A stretch of 64,000 nucleotides of DNA, taken from the NCBI RefSeq assembly GCF_000004195.4, contig NC_030678.2, positions 157,211,547 to 157,275,546 on the forward strand, read 5' to 3'. The notes below the pieces were generated by a model, which saw nothing but the letters and a program-made list of their open reading frames with translations, was not told the origin of the DNA and made no database searches. The position numbers were made by a program, and so were the translations under genes. Below are positions 20,790 through 32,669 of the stretch, piece after piece. How positions within the stretch are numbered: position 1 is the stretch's first letter; every line of letters starts with the position of its first letter. This DNA comes from Xenopus tropicalis. Lineage: Eukaryota; Chordata; Amphibia; Anura; Pipidae.

Positions 20790-21635
20790 TGTTTTTTTTG
20801 ATTGCATGAAGGCATTCAGCAGCTTTTCCTGTAAGCCACGGCGACTCCTGTCTATGAAATAATGCATTGTCAAACATTTTGGCACAGCTATTACTCTTTT
20901 CAACTTGCCTAACACTTTATGTAAAATGATCTAAGTACTGTGTGTTCTGCATAAATCCCTTGTTTCAGCCCAGTCCTGCTGTTAATACACTTTTAATCTT
21001 TTTTTAGCAATGAAGCAACCTGGAATATTTTTGTTAAAGTCATAATAAACCTGTTTTGTTTCTTTGTGTGATGAAAATACTATATAGAATTTTTTTTTGA
21101 TAGGTTTGTTCTTAAGGCGTGAAGAAAGCAGGTGATAATTTGATATCACAATACATCTATTGTGCCCTTATATTTTTAATATAACATGACTTTGTCCTTG
21201 GCAAGAAAATGATTTAGCAATGACATATAATACATTATTATACTTTTTTTCTTTTAATTCATATCATGTAACCTATTCTAGCTTGTGTTTGCATTGTACA
21301 ACTGGCTCACACTGAAATTTCTAATACAAAATAAGTGGTAATTGTTTAAAGGCATATTGTGGTTAATTCTTATGTGTCTTATTTGCGTCAATCTTTCTTT
21401 TTCTTACCCTTTTTTTCATAAAAATGCATTAATATATAGTCGAGAGTATAACAAAATGTGAATCTATATGGTCAACATAATGGTGTAAACCTACAACTTT
21501 AAAATAAGAAAACAAAGCCAAAAAGGGGCCTATGAATTAATTTACTGAATGTATTTAATGAAATGTGATATCCTCTATACTGGTATCATAAGAAATTACA
21601 GCAGTCCCTGATACAAACCAAGAGAATGCATTTCT
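20790..21635. other. A/T-rich non-coding sequence, nothing recognised
   Basis: No gene or transposon termini recognised. Confidence 0.35.
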
Positions 21636-21642
21636 TACTACA

Positions 21643-22398
21643 GGTATAAAATCCCTTATCCGGAAACCCGTTATCCAGAAAGGCTATCTCCCATAGACTC
21701 AATTATAAGCAAATAATTCTTAAGTTTAAAAAATACTTTTTTCTCTTTAATAATAAAACAGTACCTGTACTTGATCCCAACTAAGATATAATTACCCCTT
21801 ATTGGGGGCAGAACAATCCTATTGAGTTTATTTAATGGTTAAATGATTCCCTTTTCTCTGTAATAATAAAACAGTACCTGTACTTGATCCCAACTAAGAT
21901 ATAATTACCCCTTATTGGGGCAGAACAGCCCTATTGGGTTTATTTAATGGTTAAATGATTCCCTTTTCTCTGTAATAATAAAACAGTACCTGTACTTGAT
22001 CCCAACTAAGATATAATTACCCCTTATTGGGGGCAGAACAATCCTATTGGGTTTATTTCATGGTTAAATGATTCCCTTTTCTCTGTAATAATAAAACAGT
22101 ACCTGTACTTGATCCCAACTAAGATATAATTACCCCTTATTGGGGGCAGAACAGCCCTATTGGGTTTATTTCATGGTTAAATGATTCCCTTTTCTCTGTA
22201 ATAATAAAACAGTACCTGTACTTGATCCCAACTAAGATATAATTACCCCTTATTGCATGCAAAACAATCCTATTGGGTTTATTTAATATTTGAATGATTT
22301 TTAGCAGACTTGTGGTATGGAGATCCAAATTATGGAAAGATCCCTTATCCGGAAAACGCCAGGTCACGAGCATTCTGGATAACAAGTCACAAACCTGT
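21643..22398. mobile_element. MITE carrying five copies of the 112-113 bp minisatellite
   Basis: The left end is caggtataaaatccctt preceded by TA, and the right end is acaaacctg followed by TA. Unit anchors ('ctctg' or 'ctctt') end at 21747, 21860, 21972, 22085 and 22198, so there are five units. One unit has 'ttgcatgcaaaacaatcc' where others have 'attgggggcagaac'. The minus frame at 22137-22460 crosses the array and is not a gene. Confidence 0.9.
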
Positions 22399-22603
22399 AC
22401 CAAAGTGACTTTATTCATTGTCAGGAATGTTTGGCTATCAGTGCAAGAAACCTTAAGCATTGGTCAAGCAATATCATATTATTAGTGCTCCAAAACATAG
22501 TTGGATATTTTTCATATGGGCAGCACATACAGAAGTTTATATAAAATAAAGTTTGTGCAGGTTCGGGCTGACCCATGAGGAAACCAAGAAAAGTTTCAGT
22601 AGG

Positions 22604-22843
22604 TAGTGATGGGTGAAATGATTCGACAGGCATGGATTCATGGCAAATTTCTGCATTTCGCCATTGGCAGATTGTTTTGCGAAACGGGTGTCAAAATTCA
22701 CAGAGTAAAAATTGGCTGCACAGCAAAAAAATGACACCTGCAGCAAAAAAAATTGTCGTGCACCTAATTTTTTTGCCGTTTCGTGAACCTTTTGAAAGAT
22801 TTGAAATTGGCGAAGTGAAATGGGACTGATTTGCTCATCACTA
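22604..22843. mobile_element. hAT-type MITE, 'tagtgatgagcgaat' family
   Basis: Left end tagtgatgggtgaaatgatt, right end gatttgctcatcacta. Flanking 8-mers tcagtagg and ccagtggg agree at 6 of 8. Interior 'gacaggcatggattcatggc' and 'ccgtttcgtgaacc' blocks match the family. Confidence 0.85.
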
Positions 22844-22849
22844 CCAGTG

Positions 22850-23985
22850 GGTCTTGCTGGGCCCTGCTACCTGCACACAAGCGAGCTGCCACCCCTCCGC
22901 ATCCACGGTGGAATACACGGCCATCTAAAATTTTTAACAGCAAAGTAAGTAGCACAGCAGAGCAGAAGCTGAGGTGACTGGGGGCACAGCAGGAAGCAGT
23001 GGTGGCTGGGTGGTGAGTCAGTGGGCCCCAGGTACCCCAATCCAACTCTGGAGTGAGAATTAAAAAAGTCTTTTGCTGTGAATGAATGGCGTTTTACTCC
23101 AACCACAACTTAAGGGCTACATACTGGACAGCACTTACATATAACATTACTGTCATCATCTTGCCTTATTTTTGTCCACTGTCAAAATCTTGCACCACTG
23201 TTCCATCTCCCTCGCTCTTTCTATCTATCTATGCCTCCTGGATTATGTCCCTCTGTGGACTGCCTAAAGCTCCAGAATAAAAGGGAAAATGGAGCATGAT
23301 TTTGTTTTAACCATTCTCCAGCGTGAATTAGTTATTAGGCTGAAACCTTATTGGTAAAGCATTTCACAGGCAAGTTAATTCCAGAAATATGTTTGTGTCT
23401 CACATAATAATATAGATGCTCTGGTGGACATTACAAGAAATTACAAATGTACATGTAATTAAATATCTTGGTAATATAAATCATAATATAATCCTATCTG
23501 AAGCATGTTACAAATATCAGAGGATGCCACCTGATTTGAGGATATATTGACATACTCTGTCAATACCAATGCAGGAACCACCCACAGTCATGGCTAAAGG
23601 CAGTATGTTTCAAGCAGCATTGTCTAGCAACAACATTCTCATATTGCCCCTCAAAATAGATTATTTTCCTTTCATACCAAGTTTAAGTTAAAAACAAACA
23701 AACTAGCATAAGTAGAAAACCAGGAGTTAACTGCCAAACACGGACCACAGACTATCCAGAAATTTCTTCATGTATCTGTAGTAAAAAAAAACTTGGGGTT
23801 GCAAGTGTTACAATGGATATTAATAAGGTATATATGGAAGATATGTTAGATCAACTTTTAATAAAGTAACCAATGTCTGGAATCAATAATTAATGGAACA
23901 CCACGTGGTTCTAAATGTTTATGGGTTATGTGGGCATGGGGAAAGGACTGGATTAAATACAACCACAAATCTTTAAATGAAAACT
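22850..23985. other. Non-coding sequence, nothing recognised
   Basis: Frames on both strands at 22764-23280 have no recognisable domain. No repeat termini seen. Confidence 0.35.
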
Positions 23986-23987
23986 GC

Positions 23988-24200
23988 ACTTAGATTGTAA
24001 GCTCTACGGGGCAGAGACCTCATTCCTACTGTGTCTCATATCACATGGCACTTATTCCCTGTGCATTTATACATATTTATTTATTATAACACTTGTCCTC
24101 CCTGTGTGTAATTTTGTATATTGTAAGACTGTACAGCGCTGCGTACCCTTGTGGCACTTTATAAATAAAGTTATACATACATACATACATACATACATAC
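23988..24200 (+). mobile_element. L2-type LINE 3' tail with (ATAC)n
   Basis: The sequence 'ttagattgtaagctctacgg', then 'ggcagagacctc', 'tgtacagcgctgcgtac' and 'ggcactttataaataaag' follows the order of the vertebrate L2 3' consensus. It ends in an ATAC microsatellite (about 24174-24200), as L2 insertions end in short tandem repeats. The frame at 24104-24349 reads through the tail and is not a gene. Confidence 0.85.
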
Positions 24201-24425
24201 ACCCGCCCCCAACTGCACATGCTCAATCAGGGTCAGTGGTGAGACCTGAAGCTTCTAATATAGAAGAGAAGATGGCGCCCAGGTACACGGCTGCGCTGCT
24301 CTGCATTTTTAGGTTGGGGTTTGCGACAGGGGCAGTTTTTAAGTTATAGAGTATGCAATAAGGGAGGGGAGAGGGGGTCGAGGCAGGCCAGTTAAGGGGG
24401 CTGGTGGGGTGCAGTTCTCCTTTAA
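24200..24425. mobile_element. Probable T2-type MITE right end
   Basis: Ends gtgcagttctcctttaa, the inverted form of the T2-type start TTAAAGGAGAACTGCAC. It abuts directly on the next T2-like end at 24422. The left boundary is unclear, and the L2 tail may have been joined to it. Confidence 0.55.
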
Positions 24426-24700
24426 AGGAGAAGGAAAGGTAAAAACTAAGTGAGCTCTAAATGGGGAGGCTTATTTATCTATTTTCTAATTTATTAAAAA
24501 ACATTTAAATATAAAAAACAAGATCAAAACAGTGAAAAAAAAACCCTCAAATGCATGGAATTTGCATTCTACACGTGTTTTTTTTGGGGGGGGGGTCGAG
24601 GGCAGATATATAAAGGGTTTTTAACATGTGAATGCATGTAGGATTCTAGCTGTAAGGCCGGCTTCAGTTCTTGTACCTATAACTTAAACCTAGAAGTCCC
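24422..24700. mobile_element. T2-type MITE left end
   Basis: Begins TTAAAGGAGAAGGAAAGG followed by 'taaaaactaagtgagct', almost identical to the element at 13971. The right end is not recognised; the sequence becomes A-rich, then has a G run near 24585. Confidence 0.6.
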
Positions 24701-25500
24701 AATAGCATGATGCCCAACTGGAATCTCTCTATTGTACTCTTTCTAACGAGCCATTGGTGTTTTTCAAATTATAATAATTTGGTTCCTTTAGCAGTCACTA
24801 AAGAGAAAGCATTATTTAATGATTGTTTTAATGATAACTCCAAGAATATGATATATTGTATTCAATGTGTGTGGGAGGCCATGTATTGGCAGAATGTTCA
24901 GTCAAGACAAAAAAAAGTGCAGAGCATTTTAATATAATGAAGAAAAAATGGACACAAAGAGCCTACAAAAACATTTCTGGTGAGTCGGGGAAGGAAAGGA
25001 AAGTGTGAGATCATAGTTTTTTGGAATTTTATGCAATTGTTCTAACAGAAAGAGGGGCACATTGTGAACTTTGTTCAAGTGGTGGTAATAAAGATATTAA
25101 TCTCTGGAGCTTTATATCCTAAATAAACCTAAAAAAGTAAGATTTCATAAATTCAAGTGGGGTTGTGACTATTATATATGGATCTGCTAGTGGTTTTATT
25201 TTAAAGTTGGTTTAACTTGCTGCGAGACCTACTGAACTTTCTCCCCTTTCTCTCCATTTGTATTATTTGTATTATTGCGACCTGACTTGGTGCTACTGGG
25301 AAATATTAGCGGTTGAGACAATGAAGAAAAAATCATTTTTCAAATGTAAATATTTAAAAAACGGTTACGAATTATAAAAAATAGAAAGTAGTTTATCACT
25401 ATTTATTGGTTTTCAGGGATAAGAAATACTTGTCCAAAACCCAAATAAGTGTTTTTGCCCTATAAACAGTCTAAATATGTGCTTCAAACTGTGTAGTGTG
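24701..25500. other. A/T-rich non-coding sequence, nothing recognised
   Basis: The frame at 24707-24937 has no recognisable motif. No repeat termini seen. Confidence 0.35.
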
Positions 25501-25513
25501 CATGAAACGGAGT

Positions 25514-25735
25514 AGTGAAGAGCAAAACTGGCAGTTTTGCTTCACCTAAAAATTTGCTAAATGTTTGCCAAAATTTCACTAAAAACTTTGGAGTCAACGG
25601 GCACTTTTACTTACATCAAATGCATTTAAGTCAATGGGTGTTTTTCTGCGCATTTATTTCTTGCATCAAATTCATTGGAGTGCAAAAACTACAACTATTT
25701 TTTTTGTGAAAAAAATGCATAGGGAGATTTCAATA
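25514..25735. mobile_element. Possible decayed MITE, 'agtgaagagcaaaactggc' type
   Basis: The sequence 'tagtgaagagcaaaactgg' followed by 'gtcaacgggcacttttac' and 'gtcaatgggtgtttttctgc' resembles the word use of related sequence at 38.4-38.5 and 57.5-57.7 kb. It may be an older hAT MITE relative. Ends are unclear. Confidence 0.4.
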
Positions 25736-25739
25736 ATGC

Positions 25740-26950
25740 TGGAAACTGAAGCTACTCCATATTTGGCCCGTACGACCCTTCCTTCCCTCTTTGTTGCCAT
25801 TGTTTAGTTAGCAGGAGACCAATATGCATGTAATAATCTACCCTGCAAGGACCAAACATGAAGTAGCTTCATTTTCCCTATTTGCCCTGGTTAGCTTAAA
25901 ACAAAAAAAACAACAAACAACATTTAACGAGTAAAACAATGGACAAAAAGCATGTGCCGTACATGCCCTATTCATTGCACTAGCTAACGAGGACATTGCC
26001 CAATGCAAGTCATAGGGGTATGAAGCAGCCAGCATTGTTGTCCTTTTTATCTGTGGTACAATAATAACTTAGAACAATACGTTATAAGTAACCAAGGAGG
26101 TTGAAATATTAGTTGCAGTCCAAAAATACACATCTATCAAAGTCAACCCTTCACTGACAAATTAAGACAAAAGAAAAGGAAAAAAAGCTGTTTGAAGCTG
26201 GACAATGGGCAGTGGCAATGAGACCAGTCCCTAGATCAAAATGGCACAACATTTATATGGCACTACAGTTAGAACGGGTTGTGCTTTTTTCATAGACATA
26301 TGGCCACGTCACAATAGAACAATAAAGTAGAACAGAAGTGATAGCGCTGACCACATTTGCTGGGCAATTGCCTTGTTTATTAGGCAGTGTTACCACCATG
26401 TTTATTGCAGTAACATTGGCTAATATACAAAATAATTGCACAGCAAAGCAGTGGGGAGCGCTATGACCTCCATTCTACTTTATGATTACCATATGTATTG
26501 GCACGTTTAAATTAGGGGGGCTGTTTCCACTATTGCTGAATATAAATCCTCACTCCCTGGGATTTATTCACCAGAGGACAGGGGGACGCATGAGGATGGG
26601 GTAAGGGGACCAGGTAGGGTTTGCTACTACTTTCAAGATTATTTTGCTGAGTAGTTACGCCATTGATGTCAGCTTTAATGTTTGTTCATGTGTGGGACAT
26701 TTTGAATGCCAATGAGAAGATTCAATAAGAAGAAGACATTTGTTTTATGGGCTCATGTTTTTAATCACATATTAAATCTTGTATATGTCTGCCCAGGGCC
26801 ACAAGGCTGGAAACAAAGGATGTTTGCAGAACTGGGAGTATTTTAATATAATAAATCATTTGATACCATATTTTATATTTTTGTTGCACATAGCTAATTA
26901 CTACACTGAGATACTCGGGAACTGCTGGAATATCTTGTATCGGTTATTGA
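25740..26950. other. Non-coding sequence, nothing recognised
   Basis: No gene or transposon termini recognised. Confidence 0.35.
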
Positions 26951-26959
26951 TTGCTTTAC

Positions 26960-27064
26960 TGTATATGTTACTCTGTATGTCCAATGTACAGTATGAAACC
27001 CACTTATTGTACTGCGCTGCAGAATATGTTGGCGCTTTACAAATAAATGTTAATAATAATAATA
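26960..27064 (+). mobile_element. L2-type LINE 3' tail with (AAT)n
   Basis: Contains 'tattgtactgcgctgcagaa', then 'gttggcgctttacaaataaa' and ends in an ATA/AAT repeat (27048-27064). This is the same 3' tail as at 23.99-24.2 kb with a different terminal microsatellite. The 116-codon frame crossing it is not a gene. Confidence 0.75.
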
Positions 27065-28390
27065 TAGTCTTTAGTTGGTATGGTAAGTATGTCTTGTATT
27101 TAGACACTGAGCAGGCCCTGAGTCTCTAAGATGGGAGTTGTAGTTCATCTTTAGTGTTGATACTGATGTCTGCAGAAATGCTGAGTATCTGTGTTTATCT
27201 GCTCCAAAAGTACAGTTTTTAAAAATACCCTATCTATTTATGTCGAGCTCAACTTAGCTGTTATTCTGTATTATCCTCTCTGTGTTGTTGTCCCTTTAAT
27301 ACAAAATCCCGAGTGTGACACAGACCAAGAAGCAGATACACTTGTGCAACTTTCATGTTCAATGTCCCACATCAAAGAGCCATCAAGCCAGACGCAGCTG
27401 CGGTGCGAGCCAACCTTCCCTTAGATCCTGGAAAGAAATCGGCAAAACATTGCAATGTCAAGAGTTGAATTCCTTTATTTATGAACATTCGGGATGATTT
27501 TTTTTTTCCCTTTTTCTTTTTCCCCAAAGTGGTTGCATGGTTGATTAGTCAGTTGAGCAGTTTCTTTACTAGTTTTACACTTTAATTAATAGACTTGTGA
27601 GCAACCACAAAGGGCTTGTGGGAAACAGAATCTGCACAGAGGCATTTCACTTTGAAGAGCCTAGGCCTCGCTGTCTAGGATAATTTAAGACATACTTAGT
27701 AAAAACAACAAAAGCATGCAATCTAATGTATGGCCTTCTATCTGTTTTGTGTTAAGACAAATCCCCAGTGAGCTGAACGTTACCAACATAAAAGTTGAAG
27801 CAAGAATTCTGATTTATTACCACCTGTTGCCAAAGCTTTGACTCCGTTTGCCCTTGTTTATAGATAAGACCTATCTTCTGGGGGGCTCATTAAAGAGTGG
27901 CCGGAGGGGAATCCTGATATGTAAACTACAGCTGTCTAATTGGTCTACACTGTCTTTGCTTTTATAATGGGAAATAGCTGCACAACACTTCTAATTAGAT
28001 TGTTAAATGTAATAGTAAAGGGGGCAAAGATGTAAGGAATTTTCTCCTTCTATTTTCAGTGGCAGCCGAGGGCTCAAGATTAGAGGCAATTATAATATTT
28101 TGGCCTGTTTCTGCTTCACGGCACGGAGCTTTTAACATTTTCTAGCTGGGTAATAGCAGTTTAAGAAAAGTGTATCTTTAGTAACTCAGAATTCAGCATA
28201 TTTTCATGTTTCCAATTGCTATAACAGTACAGTGTTTAGTAAATGATATTAGGGGATGATGTGTTGTCAGCAAATTATAATGCCCATATCCATTTTTACT
28301 AAGGAGAGGCTCTGAATAAAAAAATATGGACTCCGCTCACCTTCATTTTTATCATAATGTCAGGCCTTAATGCTCCCTTTTTTACCCAGC
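27065..28390. other. Non-coding sequence, possible conserved block at 27780-28090
   Basis: No transposon signature. The region 27780-28090 contains several TAAT/ATTA cores and CAGCTG-like and TTTGC words in otherwise unique-looking sequence. Whether it is conserved needs alignment. The frames at 27191-27497 have no domain. Confidence 0.3.
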
Positions 28391-28402
28391 ACATATTATT
28401 AC

Positions 28403-29021
28403 AGGTATAGGACCCATTATCTGAAAAAACCCTTTATCCAAATAGTTCCGAATTATGGGAAGGCCTTCCCTTATAGACTCCATTTTAAAGTAATAATTCA
28501 AATTTTTAAAAATGATTTCCTTTCTCTGTGTAATAATAAAACAGTACCTGTACTTGATCCCAACTAGGATATAATTACCCCTTATTGGGGGCAGAACAGC
28601 CCTATTGGGTTTATTTAATGGTTAAATGATTCCCTTTTCTCTGTAATAATAAAACAGTACCTGTACTTGATCCCAACTAAGATATAATTACCCCTTATTG
28701 GGGGCAGAACAGCCCTATTGGGTTTATTTAATGGTTAAATGATTCCCTTTTCTCTGTAATAATAAAACAGTACCTGTACTTGATCCTAACTAAGATATAA
28801 TTACCCCTTATTGGGGGCAGAACAGCCCTATTGGGTTTATTTAATGGTTAAATGATTCCCTTTTCTCTGTAATAATAAAACAGTACCTGTACTTGATCCC
28901 AACTAAGATATAATGAATCCTGATTGGAGGCAAAACAATCCTATTGGATTTAATATTTAAATTATTTCTTTAGTATACTTAAAGTATGGAGATCCATTCT
29001 GGATAACAGATCTCATACCTG
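28403..29021. mobile_element. MITE carrying four copies of the 112-113 bp minisatellite
   Basis: Left end caggtataggaccc and right end ctcatacctg, both flanked by TA. Unit anchors end near 28528, 28643, 28756 and 28869, so four units. The first unit has an inserted TG ('ctctgtgtaataataa'). The subterminal blocks 'gtatggagatcc' and 'ttctggataac' match the other two elements. Confidence 0.9.
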
Positions 29022-29330
29022 TACTGAATGATGTGGGGGAGAAGGGTGGGGAGAGTAAAAATGGTGGCAAGTGAGCATATAGGAGCATATTTATAAAGAT
29101 ATTTTATTTATTTAAAGCCAAAAAAATTGATGTCATAAATGGAATTACTTATTTGTTTCTTTTGGTGCAAACTCTGTCTGTAAAAGCTAAGAAGGCCCTA
29201 AGTATAAATATATGTGCTACAGACAATGCCAGAATGTATGCCAACCCTCCTGATTTATTAGAACTGAGCAAAAACCTTCATGCCTTGCACAATGTTACCA
29301 TCTATAGTAACAGCCCAGTAAACCCTAGAC

Positions 29331-29647
29331 CAGTGATCCCCAACCAGATGCTCGTGAGTAACATGTTGCTCCCCAACCCCTTGGATGTTGCTCCCAGCGG
29401 CCTCAAAGCTGGGGCTTATTTTCGAATTTTTGACTTGAAACTGGAAACTGGAAAGTTTTTGTTGCATAAAAACCCAGTTTAATGCCACAAAGAGCCTTTT
29501 ATAGGCTGTCAGTCCACATTGGGGCTATCAAATAACCAATCATAGCTCTTATCTGGCACCTCTGGAACTTTTTTCATGCTTGTATTGCTCCCCAACACTT
29601 TTTACACTTGAATGCGGCTCATGGGTTTTAAAGGTTGGGGATCCCTG
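29331..29647 (+). mobile_element. hAT-type MITE, CAGTGATCCCCAACC family, near full length
   Basis: Ends cagtgatccccaacc and ggttggggatccctg are clean inverted repeats. Flanking 8-mers ccctagac (29323-29330) and ccctgggc (29648-29655) agree at 6 of 8. Interior 'gtaacatgttgctccccaac', 'ggatgttgctcccagc' and 'caaataaccaatcatagc' match the family. The 109-codon plus frame and the 76-codon minus frame crossing it are not genes. Confidence 0.9.
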
Positions 29648-29659
29648 CCCTGGGCAGTA

Positions 29660-31980
29660 GTGGAACAGCTCTCCCTATATCTGTTTGTATTTCCTCTGGT
29701 TTCCTCCCACTCTCCAAAAACATACAGGCAGGTCAATTGGCTCCTGATAAAATTGACGCTAGTGTGTGTGACTGGGATAGGGAGTTGTAGTTTCACGAGG
29801 CAGGGACTGATGTGAAAGATCAACAGTCTTCAGTGCCGACCCAGCATTAGCGATGCCCAAGGCTTACCCACACCCTTGATTTCCCCCCTCCCACAGCCAC
29901 AGTGAAGTGATGACAAAATGTATGTGCCCAGTGCCCCCCTCCCCTTTTGTTGCACCCTAGTGCCTCTTCTGATTACCCCTAGTTCTGCCCCTGACAGTCT
30001 CTCTAAAGTGCTGCTGTGTATGTGTATGTATTGAAACTACTCAAATAAACCATCATATTAACTATGCCACTTTCTATTCAGGTTTACTATATATGCCCAG
30101 CTTTTTGTATTACCTTTTACTTTTTTTTTTGCTGCCCCATGTCACTGCTTTTTACACCACTGACAAATGGGTTTTGGATTGTAAAAGGGAAGAACAGGCA
30201 ACTTAACAAAGCCAACCAATAAGCCACTGTGATTGCTGATTGATATCAGTGTCTGTGTGTGTATTGTGTACTCTCATGGGTCCTTCCACTGTTCAAAATG
30301 GTGGGTTTATGCCTTCCTTAGGGTGGAAAGTTGATCAGTTATCTAAATGCTGTTTTACTGGAGGATTGGAGGGCTAATTTGCCCCCCAAGGGAATATGGA
30401 AGCTTCCAACATAAAAAGGCACCACTGATTTATTTTTACGATATAATTGTTTTATCATAATCTTGACCTCAAACATATTATTGGGGGCTGTACTAAATGT
30501 CACACTACATTGGAAAAGTGATACAGATAGGCAATAACTGATTCTATTGATTGAACATTTAGCATCAGTTAAAGGTCGGATCCAGAGATTGCGAGCAAAG
30601 TCCAACTTACTGGGGGGTACTAAAGTGTGAAAACAGATACATGGATCAGGGTTGTCTAAGCTTCTAGTGCTCTAGTTGTTAATAAAGGACAGTACCTGCA
30701 CTAAAATTGCCCTGTATGATAACTTACTAAACTATTACATTTATCTATGTTTGCTGTTTGATAAGGTAAGAAGGTATAGAATGCTAGGTACATTTAAAAG
30801 GACAGCAGCAGAAAAACAGTAATACATAAAGAAAAGTTTCCAACAAAAACACATTCATTTTCCTAGAACTGGAGGCACTGATAGGATAGCCTCTCGACAT
30901 TCCAACCCAGGGTAGCAATGCAAGTGACTCCTCATTTAATTGGCATCTGTAACTGGAGAAGCCTTTTCTATGAAATGAAAATTGCAAGAATCGACTAATC
31001 AAACAGCTTGTTGGCTTCAGAAGTCATGTGAAGCAATTCATTTTTGTTTCGGCAGAATTAGTTCCTTAATATAAGAATAACATGCCAAGTCAATTCAAAT
31101 CTAATGACAAGTTTTCACTTACGTCATGCTCAAGACAGGGATTAAAAACTGGTTAAATACATTTTCTCTCCTGGAACCTGAGAAAGGCAAAAAGGGAAGA
31201 CCTATGAGATTAAATTCACATATTTACACATGTTCTTTGCCAACAAAAATAAGAAGATAAAGAGGAGAAGCAACATAGGAATTAAGGGTGTGAAGAACTA
31301 AATTAGAGGGCAAGAGGTGGAAGCAGCAGGAAGCACAAGGTACCATATTTGTATATAGAAATCATATATAGGGGGGGGGAGAACATGGGAACAAAAGGCT
31401 CACAAAGATGGAAGAGTCCAACTGATTCATAGTGGTGGGTAGGAAAGAGTTTGGGAAAATATGAAGGGTGTGGCATGGGGTCGGAAGTGAAGGAAAAGGG
31501 ACAGAGAGAGTGATAGAAAAGTAGGGGGAGTGGAGTGTAAACACAAAGACATGGAAAAAGGAAAAGTAGTTTAAAATCAGACAGAAAAACAAGGGGGCTG
31601 TTAGTATTCAGAAAACCAGAAGCAGGAGGAAGAGATGACAAAAATATTGAAAGAGGAGGTGGGGCCAAACAAGAATGTTTATGAGTCGGTACAGGAACAT
31701 ACATAGTTCATACTGACAAACACTACTGGGCTTATTCATCAGGTTCTGAGCTTGTGAATTTGAGAGTTTTTTTTTCTAATTCAATAAATTAAATCGAATA
31801 AACTCACATTAAAAAAAAAAAATAATCTCTGATTATTTATTAATATAAAAAACTTGTTTGAATAAGAAACTAACTTGTTTGAATATTTCTAATTTGTAAG
31901 TTTACAAACTCAAATTTTTTTTGAAAAACGTGAATTGAAAATGTGGCTTGACTTTGCCTAGGGCATTGCCCTTTGATTTC
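29660..31980. other. Non-coding sequence, nothing recognised
   Basis: No gene or transposon termini recognised. 31.2-31.7 kb is strongly purine-rich on the plus strand, which alone explains the minus-strand frames of 76-133 codons rich in Pro, Phe, Leu and Ser. 30980-31160 looks repeat-free. Confidence 0.35.
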
Positions 31981-32015
31981 CACATAAACTCCCAATATCA
32001 AAGTTTTAGTGCCCC

Positions 32016-32016
32016 T

Positions 32017-32066
<50 letters not shown>
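32016..32066. repeat. (CA)n(TA)n microsatellite
   Basis: A CA tract runs directly into a TA tract. Immediately after it comes 'tcctgaagaagcgctacagc', which resembles the start of the hammerhead-like inverted-repeat elements but lacks the GAAAC half. Confidence 0.93.
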
Positions 32067-32397
32067 CCTGAAGAAGCGCTACAGCCTGTTGCTGTGATCA
32101 TAATTATTCTGTGCAGTTTGCTACAAAGCCACAATTCCCTTAATTTGACACTGACACCATAAACTCCCTCTTGTTGACCTTCTGCAACCAAAACAATGAA
32201 ATATTAAAGAACAAACTCTGCACACTCAATAGATGGAAAATATCAAATAACACTCAGTATAGTACAAAGCCAACAATGCAAAAATAAAACACATTCACTC
32301 TCCTACATTTCTCCCTTAGCAGAATCTCCTCATGGAACGAATGGCTGCCATTTAGCCACTGCATTCTGTTTTCATTCTAATTTTTATACAGTTCCCT

Positions 32398-32665
32398 TTA
32401 AAAGAATAAGTAAACTTTTTTTTTTCTTATTGTTGCTAAATCACAAGCTGAAAACTGCAGCTCATTTCAGCCACTTCCTGGTGTAACATTAAGCTCCGCT
32501 TCATTGGAGCAGGAGGCAGCAAGCATGTTCAGTAGGCACCTCTTTGACTGTCTCCATGGTCACAGAGAGAGAAAATGGTCAGAAAAGAAAAGGGGCGGAG
32601 CTTGATGCTTGACCGGGAAGTAGCTGAAATGAGCTGCAGTTTTCAGCTTGTGGTTTAGTAAAATG
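32398..32665. mobile_element. Fold-back element, possibly T2-related
   Basis: Arms 'acaagctgaaaactgcagct...catttcagccacttcc' (about 32439-32478) and the inverted 'ggaagtagctgaaatgagct...gcagttttcagcttgt' (about 32610-32651) pair well around a unique 130-bp centre. The left edge is TTAAAAGAATAAGTAAAC, T2-like, but no matching right TTAA end is seen. Confidence 0.6.
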
Positions 32666-32669
32666 AGAT

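Noticed and set aside
24104..24349. 81-codon plus frame with a Met start and a hydrophobic end
   Set aside because: It reads through the L2 tail and the ATAC repeat.
31303..31704. 133-codon minus frame, proline and phenylalanine rich, resembling a membrane or signal sequence
   Set aside because: The plus strand is a purine-rich tract here, which alone gives a hydrophobic Phe/Pro/Leu/Ser translation.
32067..32110. Fourth hammerhead-like core after the CA/TA microsatellite ('cctgaagaagcgctacagc')
   Set aside because: It has the CUGAAGA half but no GAAAC half or closing stem, so it is at best a decayed fragment.
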